Part shown: one piece after another, positions 1 to 6,746 of the stretch
How the letters are laid out: every line of letters begins with the position of its first letter
Position numbering within the stretch: the stretch's first letter is position 1
From: Muribaculaceae bacterium
GTDB taxonomy: Bacteria > Bacteroidota > Bacteroidia > Bacteroidales > Muribaculaceae
Assembly (NCBI GenBank): GCA_016287065.1
Contig: JAEEVB010000093.1
Location: 1 to 8,861 of the forward strand
Direction of reading: 5' to 3'
Length of the DNA: 8,861 bases
Position numbers and translations under genes: made by a program
The notes under the pieces: model-generated
Told to the model about the DNA's origin: nothing
What the model saw: the letters and a program-made list of their open reading frames with translations, nothing else
Databases searched by the model: none

Positions 1-667
1 ATTGAGGATTAATTGACAATTCTTTTAGTTGACCAGTTAATGTTTCTGGTTGCTTATATTTTATTAGTGCTATGAGTTCTACTGCTTCCCATAATTGTAA
101 CTTTCTTCCATGTTCAATTAGTTTTTCATAGATTCCATACATAAAGTTCAACTCATCTTCAGCTGAAATATCTGTCTCAATTTTTAAAACATTTGTAATT
201 TGTTTTTGTCCAGTTTCTACAAATGCATTTTTTAAATTGATAGGAACTGAAACAATAGCTTCTATATCTGATATGGGAAGACCATCACGATCAAGTTCGA
301 TTATTAACTGATCATCTAGGTTTGGATTTAAACTTGATAATTCAAATTTCACATTACCGTATGTTTTAGGCATAGGATTCATTTCAATTGCTGCCTGTAA
401 CATTGCTCGCTCTTCACAAGAGTATTTTAACGTACCGTGAAGAAGTTCTCCATATTTTCTATATGACTCACTATCTTCTTTCAATTCAAGTTCTACTGAA
501 TTATTATCGTACTGTCCGTATTTCTTATATAATTCTTCTTGTGAACAAATATGCTTTTCATTTGAGATGTGCTCATAATTCAAGCCACACATTTGCCAAA
601 AATTCTTTTTCGCGTTTTCAATTTCCTGCTGCAAGAACTTTTGCAATTCTTTGTAATCATTGTTCAT
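1..667 (-). CDS. Hypothetical protein, partial (3' end beyond left edge)
   Basis: Reading the minus strand from the ATG at 667 gives 222 uninterrupted codons to the window edge with no stop, so the C-terminus is missing. The protein begins MNNDYKELQKFLQQEIENAK, a likely charged helix, and is acidic and mostly soluble-looking, with no signal peptide, membrane segment or motif that I recognise. It contains a Tyr/Lys/Glu-rich part around residues 45-75 and the phrase LIIELDRDGLPISDIEAIVS around 122-141. Codon use is strongly AT-biased (17 G+C in the first 60 bases), unlike the adjacent yifB gene, which suggests recent acquisition. The bases before the ATG are almost all A/T with no Shine-Dalgarno, which is acceptable in Bacteroidales. 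The 103 bp between it and yifB (668-770) hold no clear promoter or terminator. Function unknown; that it is a real gene is supported by the long open frame in AT-rich DNA, where stops are frequent by chance. Confidence 0.8.
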   Translation of the reverse strand, partial: MNNDYKELQKFLQQEIENAKKNFWQMCGLNYEHISNEKHICSQEELYKKYGQYDNNSVELELKEDSESYRKYGELLHGTLKYSCEERAMLQAAIEMNPMPKTYGNVKFELSSLNPNLDDQLIIELDRDGLPISDIEAIVSVPINLKNAFVETGQKQITNVLKIETDISAEDELNFMYGIYEKLIEHGRKLQLWEAVELIALIKYKQPETLTGQLKELSINPQ

Positions 668-770
668 ATTATTTTATATAATATCGAGAAGGCATCATTT
701 TATGAGTGATTGTATTTGTGCGCAATTGCTGTCAATTCTCAATCCATCACTCCATTGGATGCGCAAAATA

Positions 771-2312
771 TCACAAATTGAAGTAATTGTTGCGGTCGAG
801 GTTGCGGTAGCCGATGGCCTCCATGATGTGGTGCTGGCGGACTGCAACACTGCCGTCGAGGTCGGCAATGGTGCGGGCGACCTTGAGGATGCGGTCGTAG
901 GCACGGGCGCTCATGTTCATACGCTCCATGGCATCACGCAGGCGCTCCAGTCCTTCGGCATCGGGCTCGGCATACTTGTGGAGCAGGGTAGGGGTCATCT
1001 GGGCATTGCAGTATATGCCTCGCTCCTGCTTGAAGCGCAACTCCTGAATGGCACGAGCCTGTATCACGCGCTTGCGTATCTCGCGTGAGGACTCGGCCGG
1101 GCGCTTCGAAGCCATCTCGTCAAACTCTACAGGCTGCACCTGAATCTGCAAGTCGATGCGGTCGAGTAACGGGCCGCTGATCTTACTCATGTAGTGCATG
1201 CGTTGATACTCGTTGCACACGCATTTCTTCTTGGGATGCCCATGATAGCCGCAAGGGCACGGATTCATGCTCGCCACCAGCATGAACGAGGCGGGATATT
1301 CGGTCGAATACTTGGCACGGCTAATGGTGATCACGCGGTCCTCCAACGGCTGACGCATTACCTCCAGCACATTGCGATTGAACTCTGGCAACTCGTCGAG
1401 AAACAAAACCCCGTTGTGAGCCAGACTTATCTCGCCTGGCATAGGATAGGTACCACCACCCACAAGTGCCACAGGCGAGATGGTGTGATGCGGCGAACGG
1501 AAAGGCCGCATGGTGAGCAACGTGGTGCCTTTCGACAATTTTCCGGCCACTGAATGAATCTTGGTGGTTTCCAGCGCCTCGCTCAGGCTCAAAGGAGGCA
1601 AGATAGACGGCAATCGCTTGGCCATCATCGACTTGCCACTACCTGGAGACCCAATAAGCAGAATGTTGTGGCCGCCGGCACACGCCACCTCAAAGGCACG
1701 TTTTACTTGCTCCTGGCCGCGTACCTCGCTGAAATCGAACGGAAACTCGCCCTGCGCCTTGGCGAACTCGGCACGGGTGTCGACCACCGTAGGCTGCAGT
1801 TCAATCATGCCGTTCAGGAAGGCTATCACTTCATCGAGTTTGTTCACTCCATACACATTCAGGTTATTCACAATCGCTGCTTCCAGCGCGTTATCGGCAG
1901 GCACAATGAATCCGTCAAGTTTCATCTCGCGCGCAAGGATGGCCATGGGCAGTGCGCCCTTGATGGACCGCACCGAGCCATCGAGCGAGAGTTCGCCCAT
2001 CATCATGTATCGGCCCAGCAGGGCATCGCTCACCTTCTCGTTGCTAGCCAGGATGCCAATGGCAATAGGCAGGTCGTAGGCCGACCCCTCTTTCTTGATA
2101 TCGGCTGGCGACATATTGATTACTACCGCCTGGCGCGGATACTCATAGCCCGCCTGAGTGATGGCGCAACGCACACGCTCACTGCTCTCCTTGACGGCCG
2201 TGTCGGGCAGACCCACAATCGTGGTTCCCAGTCCACGTGCTATCGACACCTCGATGGTCACATTGATGGCATCGATGCCATGAACGGCTGCACTTATGGT
2301 TTTTGACAACAT
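771..2312 (-). CDS. yifB: YifB/ComM family Mg-chelatase-like AAA+ ATPase
   Basis: Full-length member (513 aa, the usual size) of the YifB/ComM family. ComM is a hexameric helicase that drives branch migration of incoming single-stranded DNA during natural transformation; many non-competent bacteria keep the gene, so its role here may be general recombination. Visible parts are an N-terminal ChlI-like domain (about residues 1-170), a Walker A motif GSPGSGKS at 221-228, a Walker B motif VLFLDELPE at 302-310, and the family's cysteine-rich segment PCPCG at 351-355 followed by CVC at 364-366. The motif SGPLLDRIDLQ (379-389) leads into the C-terminal Mg-chelatase domain. The ATG at 2312 gives the standard family N-terminus (MLSKT...HGIDA). 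It starts 23 bp after the stop of the lipoprotein gene and is probably co-transcribed with it from the promoter near 3372-3403. The product is cytoplasmic. Family assignment is secure; transformation activity is not shown. Confidence 0.95.
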   Translation of the reverse strand: MLSKTISAAVHGIDAINVTIEVSIARGLGTTIVGLPDTAVKESSERVRCAITQAGYEYPRQAVVINMSPADIKKEGSAYDLPIAIGILASNEKVSDALLGRYMMMGELSLDGSVRSIKGALPMAILAREMKLDGFIVPADNALEAAIVNNLNVYGVNKLDEVIAFLNGMIELQPTVVDTRAEFAKAQGEFPFDFSEVRGQEQVKRAFEVACAGGHNILLIGSPGSGKSMMAKRLPSILPPLSLSEALETTKIHSVAGKLSKGTTLLTMRPFRSPHHTISPVALVGGGTYPMPGEISLAHNGVLFLDELPEFNRNVLEVMRQPLEDRVITISRAKYSTEYPASFMLVASMNPCPCGYHGHPKKKCVCNEYQRMHYMSKISGPLLDRIDLQIQVQPVEFDEMASKRPAESSREIRKRVIQARAIQELRFKQERGIYCNAQMTPTLLHKYAEPDAEGLERLRDAMERMNMSARAYDRILKVARTIADLDGSVAVRQHHIMEAIGYRNLDRNNYFNL

Positions 2313-2335
2313 GATGATGAAACGGTTTTCGGCAT

Positions 2336-3346
2336 TTATGGAATGAGTTTTTTCAGCGATGTCACAGCCTGCTGCACATTGCCGCCCATATAGGTCACAT
2401 GGCCTAGCGAGTCGGCAACAATGAAGGTGGGCGTAGCAACGATGTTCAGATGTTTCAGCGACTCGTTCATAGGACCCTCAGGTGCCCAGAAATGTTGCGG
2501 CCACGCGGTGAGATACTCACGTCGATTGATGCTCCACGACGAGGTGTCGCCATCCATCAGCACATCGGCTATCAGGGCCTTTTTACCCATCTGGGAAGCA
2601 ACATCGCTGAGCGGTTTGGAATCTTTGCCCACACTGTTCTGCACCGACCATAGGTAAAGCAGCGATGCACGAGCCGTGGTGGGGGAGAACGATGCATAGT
2701 CGCCCTTGCTCTCAAAGAGCAGTAGCGAAGACAGGGTGGTGGGCTGCTTTGCCGCTTGTTTGAGCAGGTTGCGATAAGTGGCCAGTAGCGATTCAGGGCG
2801 TGCTTCAGGCTTGAGAGCCTCAAGCAGAGGCTTCACCTCATCGATGCCACCTGTCGAGCGATAGTCACACAACAGCAGCAGCGCAGAGAGCACATCGTCG
2901 GGGTGCTGCCTGGCATAGTCGGCAATGGCACTATTGAGCGTTGTGCGGTCGTCGTTACTGTACTGCGAGGCATGGTCGCGAATGAAAGCATACCAGCGCT
3001 CGTTCACATCGGGGCCTTGCACCTCCAATCTATAGGGGTCGACCGATGTACCACGCACCTTGATATCGTCGCCATTAGCGAGCATAAAACGCGCCAAAAG
3101 GCCACCTTGAGCATTGCTAACGATGACCAACACGGGCTCTTCGCTCTGACCTGTAATCTCAAAGCGATTGTTGTCCGACATCACCCATTGCTCCCACACT
3201 CCCAACGGAGTGGCATACAGCACACGCAGGTTCTGTGTGCCCACGCCCAGGACGTTACCTTTTATCTTAAACGACTTGCTGCAACCGCTCAGTACCATGA
3301 GCAGCACAGTGGTCATCAAGCCCATTTGCAGTATCTTTTTCAACAT
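2336..3346 (-). CDS. DUF4369-like lipoprotein with thioredoxin-like C-terminal domain lacking CXXC
   Basis: A 336-aa exported lipoprotein. Residues 1-22 form a type II signal: KK at 3-4, a hydrophobic core, then lipobox LSGC with acylated Cys22. The following part (FKIKGNV..., about 26-110) resembles the DUF4369 beta domain found at the N-terminus of many Bacteroidales thiol-disulfide lipoproteins. Residues about 115-215 are helical. From about 225 the protein looks like a thioredoxin/AhpC-TSA fold: LLYLW at 229-233 sits where family members have the strand before the active site, and ATPTFIVADSLGHV at 304-317 contains the typical cis-proline strand. The CXXC expected right after LLYLW is replaced by SVQNSVGKD, and the only other cysteine is Cys160, so thiol-disulfide exchange is unlikely; a binding or structural role in the envelope is inferred. 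The start is supported by the signal peptide. A perfect Bacteroidales promoter lies just upstream and yifB follows 23 bp downstream. Substrate unknown. Confidence 0.85.
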   Translation of the reverse strand: MLKKILQMGLMTTVLLMVLSGCSKSFKIKGNVLGVGTQNLRVLYATPLGVWEQWVMSDNNRFEITGQSEEPVLVIVSNAQGGLLARFMLANGDDIKVRGTSVDPYRLEVQGPDVNERWYAFIRDHASQYSNDDRTTLNSAIADYARQHPDDVLSALLLLCDYRSTGGIDEVKPLLEALKPEARPESLLATYRNLLKQAAKQPTTLSSLLLFESKGDYASFSPTTARASLLYLWSVQNSVGKDSKPLSDVASQMGKKALIADVLMDGDTSSWSINRREYLTAWPQHFWAPEGPMNESLKHLNIVATPTFIVADSLGHVTYMGGNVQQAVTSLKKLIP

Positions 3347-3371
3347 GTCTGTTCTTTATTAATTAATACCA

Positions 3372-3403
3372 CAAATGTAGCAAATATGCACGATAACGGC
3401 AAA
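3372..3403 (-). promoter_or_regulatory. Bacteroidales sigma-ABfr type promoter for the lipoprotein-yifB operon
   Basis: On the minus strand the -7 box TACATTTG (3379-3372) matches the Bacteroidales consensus TAnnTTTG exactly. A -33 box TTTG lies at 3403-3400, with a 20-base spacer. Transcription should start roughly at 3365, giving a short AT-rich leader before the ATG at 3346. This is a consensus match only; no start site has been mapped. Confidence 0.7.
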
Positions 3404-3430
3404 AAAACAGCGCTTTTCGGCACGATTTTG

Positions 3431-3445
3431 GCAAAATTGTTTTGC
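3431..3445. repeat. Perfect short inverted repeat overlapping the tRNA -33 box
   Basis: GCAAAA-TTG-TTTTGC is a perfect six-base inverted repeat around a three-base centre. Its right arm includes the TTTG -33 element of the tRNA-Tyr promoter. It could be a protein-binding site, but short A/T-rich palindromes arise easily by chance in such DNA. Confidence 0.3.
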
Positions 3446-3470
3446 GTCTGCAATTATTTTCTTAACTTTG
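3441..3470 (+). promoter_or_regulatory. Bacteroidales promoter for tRNA-Tyr
   Basis: The -7 box TAACTTTG (3463-3470) is an exact TAnnTTTG match, and TTTG at 3441-3444 gives a -33 box with an 18-base spacer. Transcription would start near 3476-3478, about 14 bases before the mature tRNA. It is divergent from the lipoprotein promoter, with about 37 bases between the two -33 boxes. Confidence 0.7.
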
Positions 3471-3490
3471 CACCGCTCCTGTGAGCTCTT

Positions 3491-3573
3491 GGGTAGATTC
3501 CAGAGTGGCCAAATGGGGCAGACTGTAAATCTGCTGCGTCATCGCTTCGGTGGTTCGAATCCATCTCTACCCA
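3491..3573 (+). tRNA. tRNA-Tyr (anticodon GTA)
   Basis: A class II tRNA of 83 nt. The acceptor stem GGGTAGA (3491-3497) pairs fully with TCTACCC (3566-3572), with discriminator A at 3573. The anticodon stem GCAGA/TCTGC closes the loop CTGTAAA, placing anticodon GTA at 3525-3527. A long variable arm follows (about 3533-3548). The T-loop TTCGAAT (3554-3560) is enclosed by a five-pair stem with one G-U. The body closely resembles other bacterial tRNA-Tyr sequences. CCA is not encoded (the next bases are CAC), so the CCA end must be added by nucleotidyltransferase. It reads codons UAU and UAC. Confidence 0.97.
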
Positions 3574-3580
3574 CACAACA

Positions 3581-3617
3581 AAGCTGGTCAGGGAAATCCT
3601 CGACCGGCTTTTCTTAT
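3581..3617 (+). terminator. Intrinsic terminator of tRNA-Tyr
   Basis: AAGCTGGTC (3581-3589) pairs with GACCGGCTT (3602-3610) in a nine-pair stem with one G-U. A small inner AGG/CCT pairing is possible, and TTCTT follows the stem. It starts seven bases after the tRNA. Because the minus-strand membrane protein gene converges on it, the same hairpin may also stop transcription from the other side, although the T-run on that side is poor. Confidence 0.75.
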
Positions 3618-3644
3618 CTAAAAAAGTGTATAGGTCAAACTGCA

Positions 3645-3673
3645 GGATAGTTTTATGTTCAAAAACGCTATCC
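3645..3673 (-). other. Possible 3' stem-loop of the small membrane protein gene
   Basis: GGATAG (3645-3650) and CTATCC (3668-3673) are inverted repeats, extended by TTTT/AAAA pairing with a small bulge. On the minus strand the hairpin begins at the stop codon (TAG, 3670-3668). There is no immediate T-run; a six-T run lies further on at about 3619-3624. It may stabilise the 3' end or help termination. Confidence 0.35.
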
Positions 3674-4057
3674 AGTTACATCAGTATGTCTTACAAGCTG
3701 ACTGGAAAAATAAGCCGCTAAAGCAAATATCGGTATCAGAATAGTATATATAATTGTCATTCCCAGAAAACCCATAACAGCTATCCAGGAATATGCAGAT
3801 GCACTATAATTTCCCACATAGTTTAGCGCTATCGTAATAGTCCAAGCCATAACTAAATGAGACGACGCAAGTAGAATCCACAGTTTCCACCACTTTTTTC
3901 CATTCCATGGTAACCATGATATATTAGAGGATGCCACGGAATACAAAATGAAATATAGAATATTTAAACGAATAAAAAGCACACAAAGGTAGAGTATTGC
4001 TGCTAATCCGATAGCAATCAACTCAAATTTCCATATTTCTTTGTTAATAAGGCTCAT
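3668..4057 (-). CDS. Small multi-pass membrane protein, unrecognised
   Basis: A 129-aa hydrophobic protein with three likely membrane regions at about residues 12-42 (long enough to be a hairpin of two), 58-80 and 90-117. A Trp/Lys-rich loop (WLPWNGKKWWKLW, 48-60) and a short polar C-terminus complete it. I do not recognise a family. The frame is open upstream to an ATG at 4171, but that extension lies inside the nucleoside kinase gene and reads as Cys/Ala/Pro-rich low-quality sequence. The ATG at 4057, 25 bp after the kinase stop, gives a natural membrane-protein N-terminus (MSLINKEIWKFEL). The gene is much more AT-rich (19 of 60 G+C at 3721-3780) than the kinase, suggesting a separate origin. 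It may be transcribed by readthrough from the kinase. It has no signal peptide; it would sit in the inner membrane. Confidence 0.65.
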   Translation of the reverse strand: MSLINKEIWKFELIAIGLAAILYLCVLFIRLNILYFILYSVASSNISWLPWNGKKWWKLWILLASSHLVMAWTITIALNYVGNYSASAYSWIAVMGFLGMTIIYTILIPIFALAAYFSSQLVRHTDVTG

Positions 4058-4082
4058 TGGAAAATCTTGAGGTACCTTGTTC

Positions 4083-5759
4083 TTAGTAAGTGAAGCTGGA
4101 GCCGCCCAGGAATTCGCGCAGCAGGCTGGTGTGGGGCACATCCTGTTGCGGAATGCTCTCGAAGTAGTCAAGGAACCTCATGAGGCGGTAGGCCTCGCCA
4201 TACTCAGGCGCATTGACGGGCACCTGCTTGAGGATAGGCATGGCATACTCTTTCATCACAGCCAACTCAAACATGAGCGACGAGTTGAACATGGCGTCGG
4301 CATTCTCCTGGAATGGGAAAATCCATTTTTCCTCGCCACGGCGCACACTGGGCCAGCGGGCAATGGTGCTGCGGGCGTTCACACCGCGATACTTGAAGTC
4401 GCGCACAATGCGGCGCAACAGTCGGTTGTCGCTCGTCGAAATCCAGTTATGGTCATCAATGTTCAGGGTGGTGAGAGCCGACACATAGACGAGATACTTC
4501 ATGGCAGGGTCGATTTGCGGAGTGAGGTCGGGATTCAGTCCGTGGATGCCCTCCATGAGCAGGATGTTGTTCTCCTCGAGTTTCAAGGTGTTTCCCTTGT
4601 ATTCACGCTGCCCCGTCTCGAAATTGTAGGTGGGCATCGGCACCTCCTTGCCGTCGATCAGGTCGCGCAGGTCTTTGTTGAACTGCTCCAGGTCGAGGGC
4701 ATAGAGCGACTCATAGTCGTAGTCGCCCGACTCGTCGCGAGGCGTATGCTGGCGGTCCACAAAGTAGTTATCGAGCGATATCACCTTGGGAATAATGTAA
4801 TTGGTCACCAGCTGAATCGAGAGTCGCTTGGCCGAGGTGGTCTTGCCGCTCGACGACGGGCCCGCAATCATCACCACGCGGGCGCCACCCTGGCGATAGC
4901 GGTCGGCTATGTCGGCAGCCATCTTGGCAAACTTCTGGTTGTGCAGCGCTTCGGCAACATTGATGAGCAAGGGCACATGTTTGCCACGAATCACACGGTT
5001 CAGTTCGCCCACATCGGCTATTCTAATAATCTTGTTGAACTCCACATGCTCCTCCAGCGCCTTGAACAGTTTCTCCTGTGGCTGCGGTTGGGTAACCTTG
5101 TCGGGCTGCTTGCGGTCAGGCCCCAGCAGCAGCATGCCGTTTTTGTAGGGAATCAAATCAAAGTTCTTGATATAACCTGTTGAAGGCGCCAGTGCGCCAG
5201 CATAACTGTCGACCACATCGCCCAGTTTGTAAAAGACGGTGTAAAGGTTGCCCGAAGTCTCGAGCAGACGCACCTTGTCGGGCAGATTCTGCTTGCGGAA
5301 CATCTCAATCACATCGGTGGTAAGTCGCTCACGGCGCACAAAGGTGATATCTTGCTCGGCCAACTGCTTCATGCGCAGTTTCAGCGCATCGACCAGCTGC
5401 GGATCGATAGGTTGATCGCTCTCGTGCTTGAGAATGCAGTAGTAACCACCAGCTATCGACAAGTCAACGAGCAACCTGCGCTGCGGATACAGGTCGTGCA
5501 GCGCCTTGTAGAGCATCATGCACAGCGAACGGATATATACCCTATAGCCTTCTTTCGACGAGGCATCGAGATACTCCACCATCTTGGGACCGAAAACGGG
5601 ATAACTCAGGTTCTCGGTCTTGTTGTTCACCTTGGCACAAATCGGGTTGATGGGTAGGCGCGTCTGCATGGTTTCATAAATGTCGAGCAAGCTGTCGCCA
5701 CCATCAATGTCGATGTATTCTTCAGTATTTTTGCAAAAAATTTTGAATTGTCTTATCAT
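4083..5759 (-). CDS. Nucleoside kinase (TGS-like N-terminus plus uridine kinase-like domain)
   Basis: A 558-aa cytoplasmic enzyme of the long Bacteroidales nucleoside kinase family, predicted to phosphorylate a nucleoside such as uridine with a nucleoside triphosphate (pyrimidine salvage by homology; the substrate is not proven). Residues 1-60 resemble the TGS domain of threonyl-tRNA synthetase and about 65-220 the adjoining second domain of that enzyme, so the protein is a synthetase-like N-terminus joined to a P-loop kinase. The kinase domain starts near 290 with Walker A GPSSSGKTT (300-308). It then shows SLDNYF (328-333) with the family's catalytic/metal aspartate region, PTYNFETG (376-383) typical of uridine kinases, and MEGIHGLNP (402-410). 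Length matches the usual 550-560 aa and the ATG at 5759 gives the expected start. It follows the Fe-S gene set after a terminator-like hairpin, so it probably has its own promoter within 5760-5828, though no full consensus is visible there. Confidence 0.9.
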   Translation of the reverse strand: MIRQFKIFCKNTEEYIDIDGGDSLLDIYETMQTRLPINPICAKVNNKTENLSYPVFGPKMVEYLDASSKEGYRVYIRSLCMMLYKALHDLYPQRRLLVDLSIAGGYYCILKHESDQPIDPQLVDALKLRMKQLAEQDITFVRRERLTTDVIEMFRKQNLPDKVRLLETSGNLYTVFYKLGDVVDSYAGALAPSTGYIKNFDLIPYKNGMLLLGPDRKQPDKVTQPQPQEKLFKALEEHVEFNKIIRIADVGELNRVIRGKHVPLLINVAEALHNQKFAKMAADIADRYRQGGARVVMIAGPSSSGKTTSAKRLSIQLVTNYIIPKVISLDNYFVDRQHTPRDESGDYDYESLYALDLEQFNKDLRDLIDGKEVPMPTYNFETGQREYKGNTLKLEENNILLMEGIHGLNPDLTPQIDPAMKYLVYVSALTTLNIDDHNWISTSDNRLLRRIVRDFKYRGVNARSTIARWPSVRRGEEKWIFPFQENADAMFNSSLMFELAVMKEYAMPILKQVPVNAPEYGEAYRLMRFLDYFESIPQQDVPHTSLLREFLGGSSFTY

Positions 5760-5813
5760 ATTTTAGTACTTTTCGTTGAAAACTAAGGTTTTAATCCACG
5801 ATTCTGTTTAATT

Positions 5814-5835
5814 AAAAAACCTATGGTATTATAGG
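5814..5835 (-). terminator. Weak intrinsic terminator overlapping the stop of the flavodoxin-ferredoxin gene
   Basis: On the minus strand CCTAT (5835-5831) and ATAGG (5824-5820) form a five-pair stem with a six-base loop, followed directly by TTTTTT (5819-5814). The left arm runs into the TAA stop codon (5831-5829). The stem is short and AT-rich, so some readthrough into the nucleoside kinase gene is plausible. Confidence 0.5.
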
Positions 5836-6746
5836 GGTTTCTGACTGTTGGCTCGCTCCAGTTCACGCAGCGACACATTGGGATTGCGGTAGCGCGCCTT
5901 GGGGTTGGCATCACCCTCGGTGGGTGCAATGGCAAGTTGCGGACATGCCTGAGCACATGCCAGACACTGCTCGCACATGCCGTCGCACACCGCATGGTCA
6001 TTTTCAATGCTGTAGCAGCCGCGCGGACACACATACTCGCAAATGCTGCACCCGATGCACGCATCGGTGATTTCAAACATCTCGCTCGCCTTCACAAAGT
6101 GGTGACGCACATCGCCGCCGCCAGGATGACCTCCAGCATGGTGAGGGCCACCTTCTTCGCCCTCAACCCGATATTGCTTGCGGGCATCCACATCCTTCAC
6201 GATAGCGGCAATGGCGGCATCGATCTTGGCGGGGTCATTCTCTTTCAACTCCTGCGCCATGTCGAAGCGCTGCAGGCGGTTATCTGCCATTTTCACGCCG
6301 TTCACATAGGCAACCTTCACCTTCTTCTCCTGCATTGCGTCAACGAGTGTCTGTGCATCGTTACGCAAATGGCGGCCATAGGTAATGACCCCAAAGAAGT
6401 AGTCGCACTTGAACTGGGCACGCGTCAGGAATTCCTTCACAATCTCGGGAATTTCCCTGTATTTGGGATACACCAGTCCTATCTCGTCGGCCTCGAAGTT
6501 CAGGTCCTTCTCCTTGAGCAATTGCGGGATGCTCAAGGCTGTGCCTCCGTCGGCAACCAGGCTCTTGGCAACATGGAGGCTGTTGCCTGTGCCTGTGAAG
6601 AAGAACACCAGGCGCTTCTTGCTCAGTTTCTCCCCTTTGTGGGAATTGCATGCCGTGATAGGCACTATGCCGCCCATGGCCAGGGTGGCTGTGGCAACGC
6701 TAAATAGTTTCAGGGCGCTGCGTCGTGACATCTGATGCTTGCTCAT
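5829..6746 (-). CDS. Tat-exported flavodoxin/2[4Fe-4S] ferredoxin fusion (EFR1-like)
   Basis: A 305-aa electron carrier. Residues 7-13 (SRRSALK) are a twin-arginine export motif, followed by a hydrophobic stretch and ITAC with Cys33 in a lipobox-like setting, so the mature protein may be a lipoprotein outside the inner membrane. FFTGTGNS (49-56) is the FMN phosphate loop of a flavodoxin-type domain extending to about 190. The C-terminus has two CX2CX2CX3C motifs, Cys230/233/236/240 and Cys258/261/264/268, for two [4Fe-4S] clusters, with extra Cys244 and Cys254 between them. This domain order is that of EFR1-family ferredoxins, which normally appear cytoplasmic; the Tat leader is the odd feature. 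A Gly/His-rich linker (about 197-216, with His at 202, 203, 207, 215 and 216) separates the domains. Its ATG overlaps the stop of the aldo/keto reductase gene as ATGA, implying translational coupling and joint function. Partner and physiological reaction are inferred only. Confidence 0.85.
   Translation of the reverse strand: MSKHQMSRRSALKLFSVATATLAMGGIVPITACNSHKGEKLSKKRLVFFFTGTGNSLHVAKSLVADGGTALSIPQLLKEKDLNFEADEIGLVYPKYREIPEIVKEFLTRAQFKCDYFFGVITYGRHLRNDAQTLVDAMQEKKVKVAYVNGVKMADNRLQRFDMAQELKENDPAKIDAAIAAIVKDVDARKQYRVEGEEGGPHHAGGHPGGGDVRHHFVKASEMFEITDACIGCSICEYVCPRGCYSIENDHAVCDGMCEQCLACAQACPQLAIAPTEGDANPKARYRNPNVSLRELERANSQKPL

Noticed and set aside
388..681. A 97-codon open frame on the plus strand at the left end
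   Set aside because: It overlaps the long minus-strand frame 1-667, which has better gene-like composition and is uninterrupted over its whole visible length.
719..766. Two direct copies of TGCGCAA in the spacer downstream of yifB
   Set aside because: Only seven bases long, around a self-complementary core, with no associated T-run or element; probably chance.
1554..2306. Open frames on the plus strand opposite yifB
   Set aside because: They are antisense shadows of a well-supported AAA+ ATPase gene, rich in His/Arg/Gln and without motifs.
3468..3650. A 60-codon open frame across the tRNA-Tyr region
   Set aside because: It is explained by the tRNA and its terminator; the sequence is structural RNA, not coding.
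3566..3680. Possible integration site (duplicated tRNA 3' end) beside the AT-rich gene
   Set aside because: I found no second copy of the tRNA-Tyr 3' end in the window and no integrase gene, so an attachment site is not supported.
4058..4171. An N-terminal extension of the small membrane protein starting at 4171
   Set aside because: It would overlap the 3' end of the nucleoside kinase gene out of frame and adds a Cys/Ala/Pro-rich segment with no relation to the membrane protein. The start at 4057 is more natural.
4077..5183. A 368-codon open frame on the plus strand opposite the nucleoside kinase gene
   Set aside because: It lies antisense to a clear kinase with a Walker A motif, has no recognisable domain, and its composition is the typical antisense shadow.
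5778..5785. Possible -7 box TAGTTTTC (minus strand) upstream of the nucleoside kinase
   Set aside because: One mismatch at the important final G and no TTTG at the proper distance; too weak to annotate.
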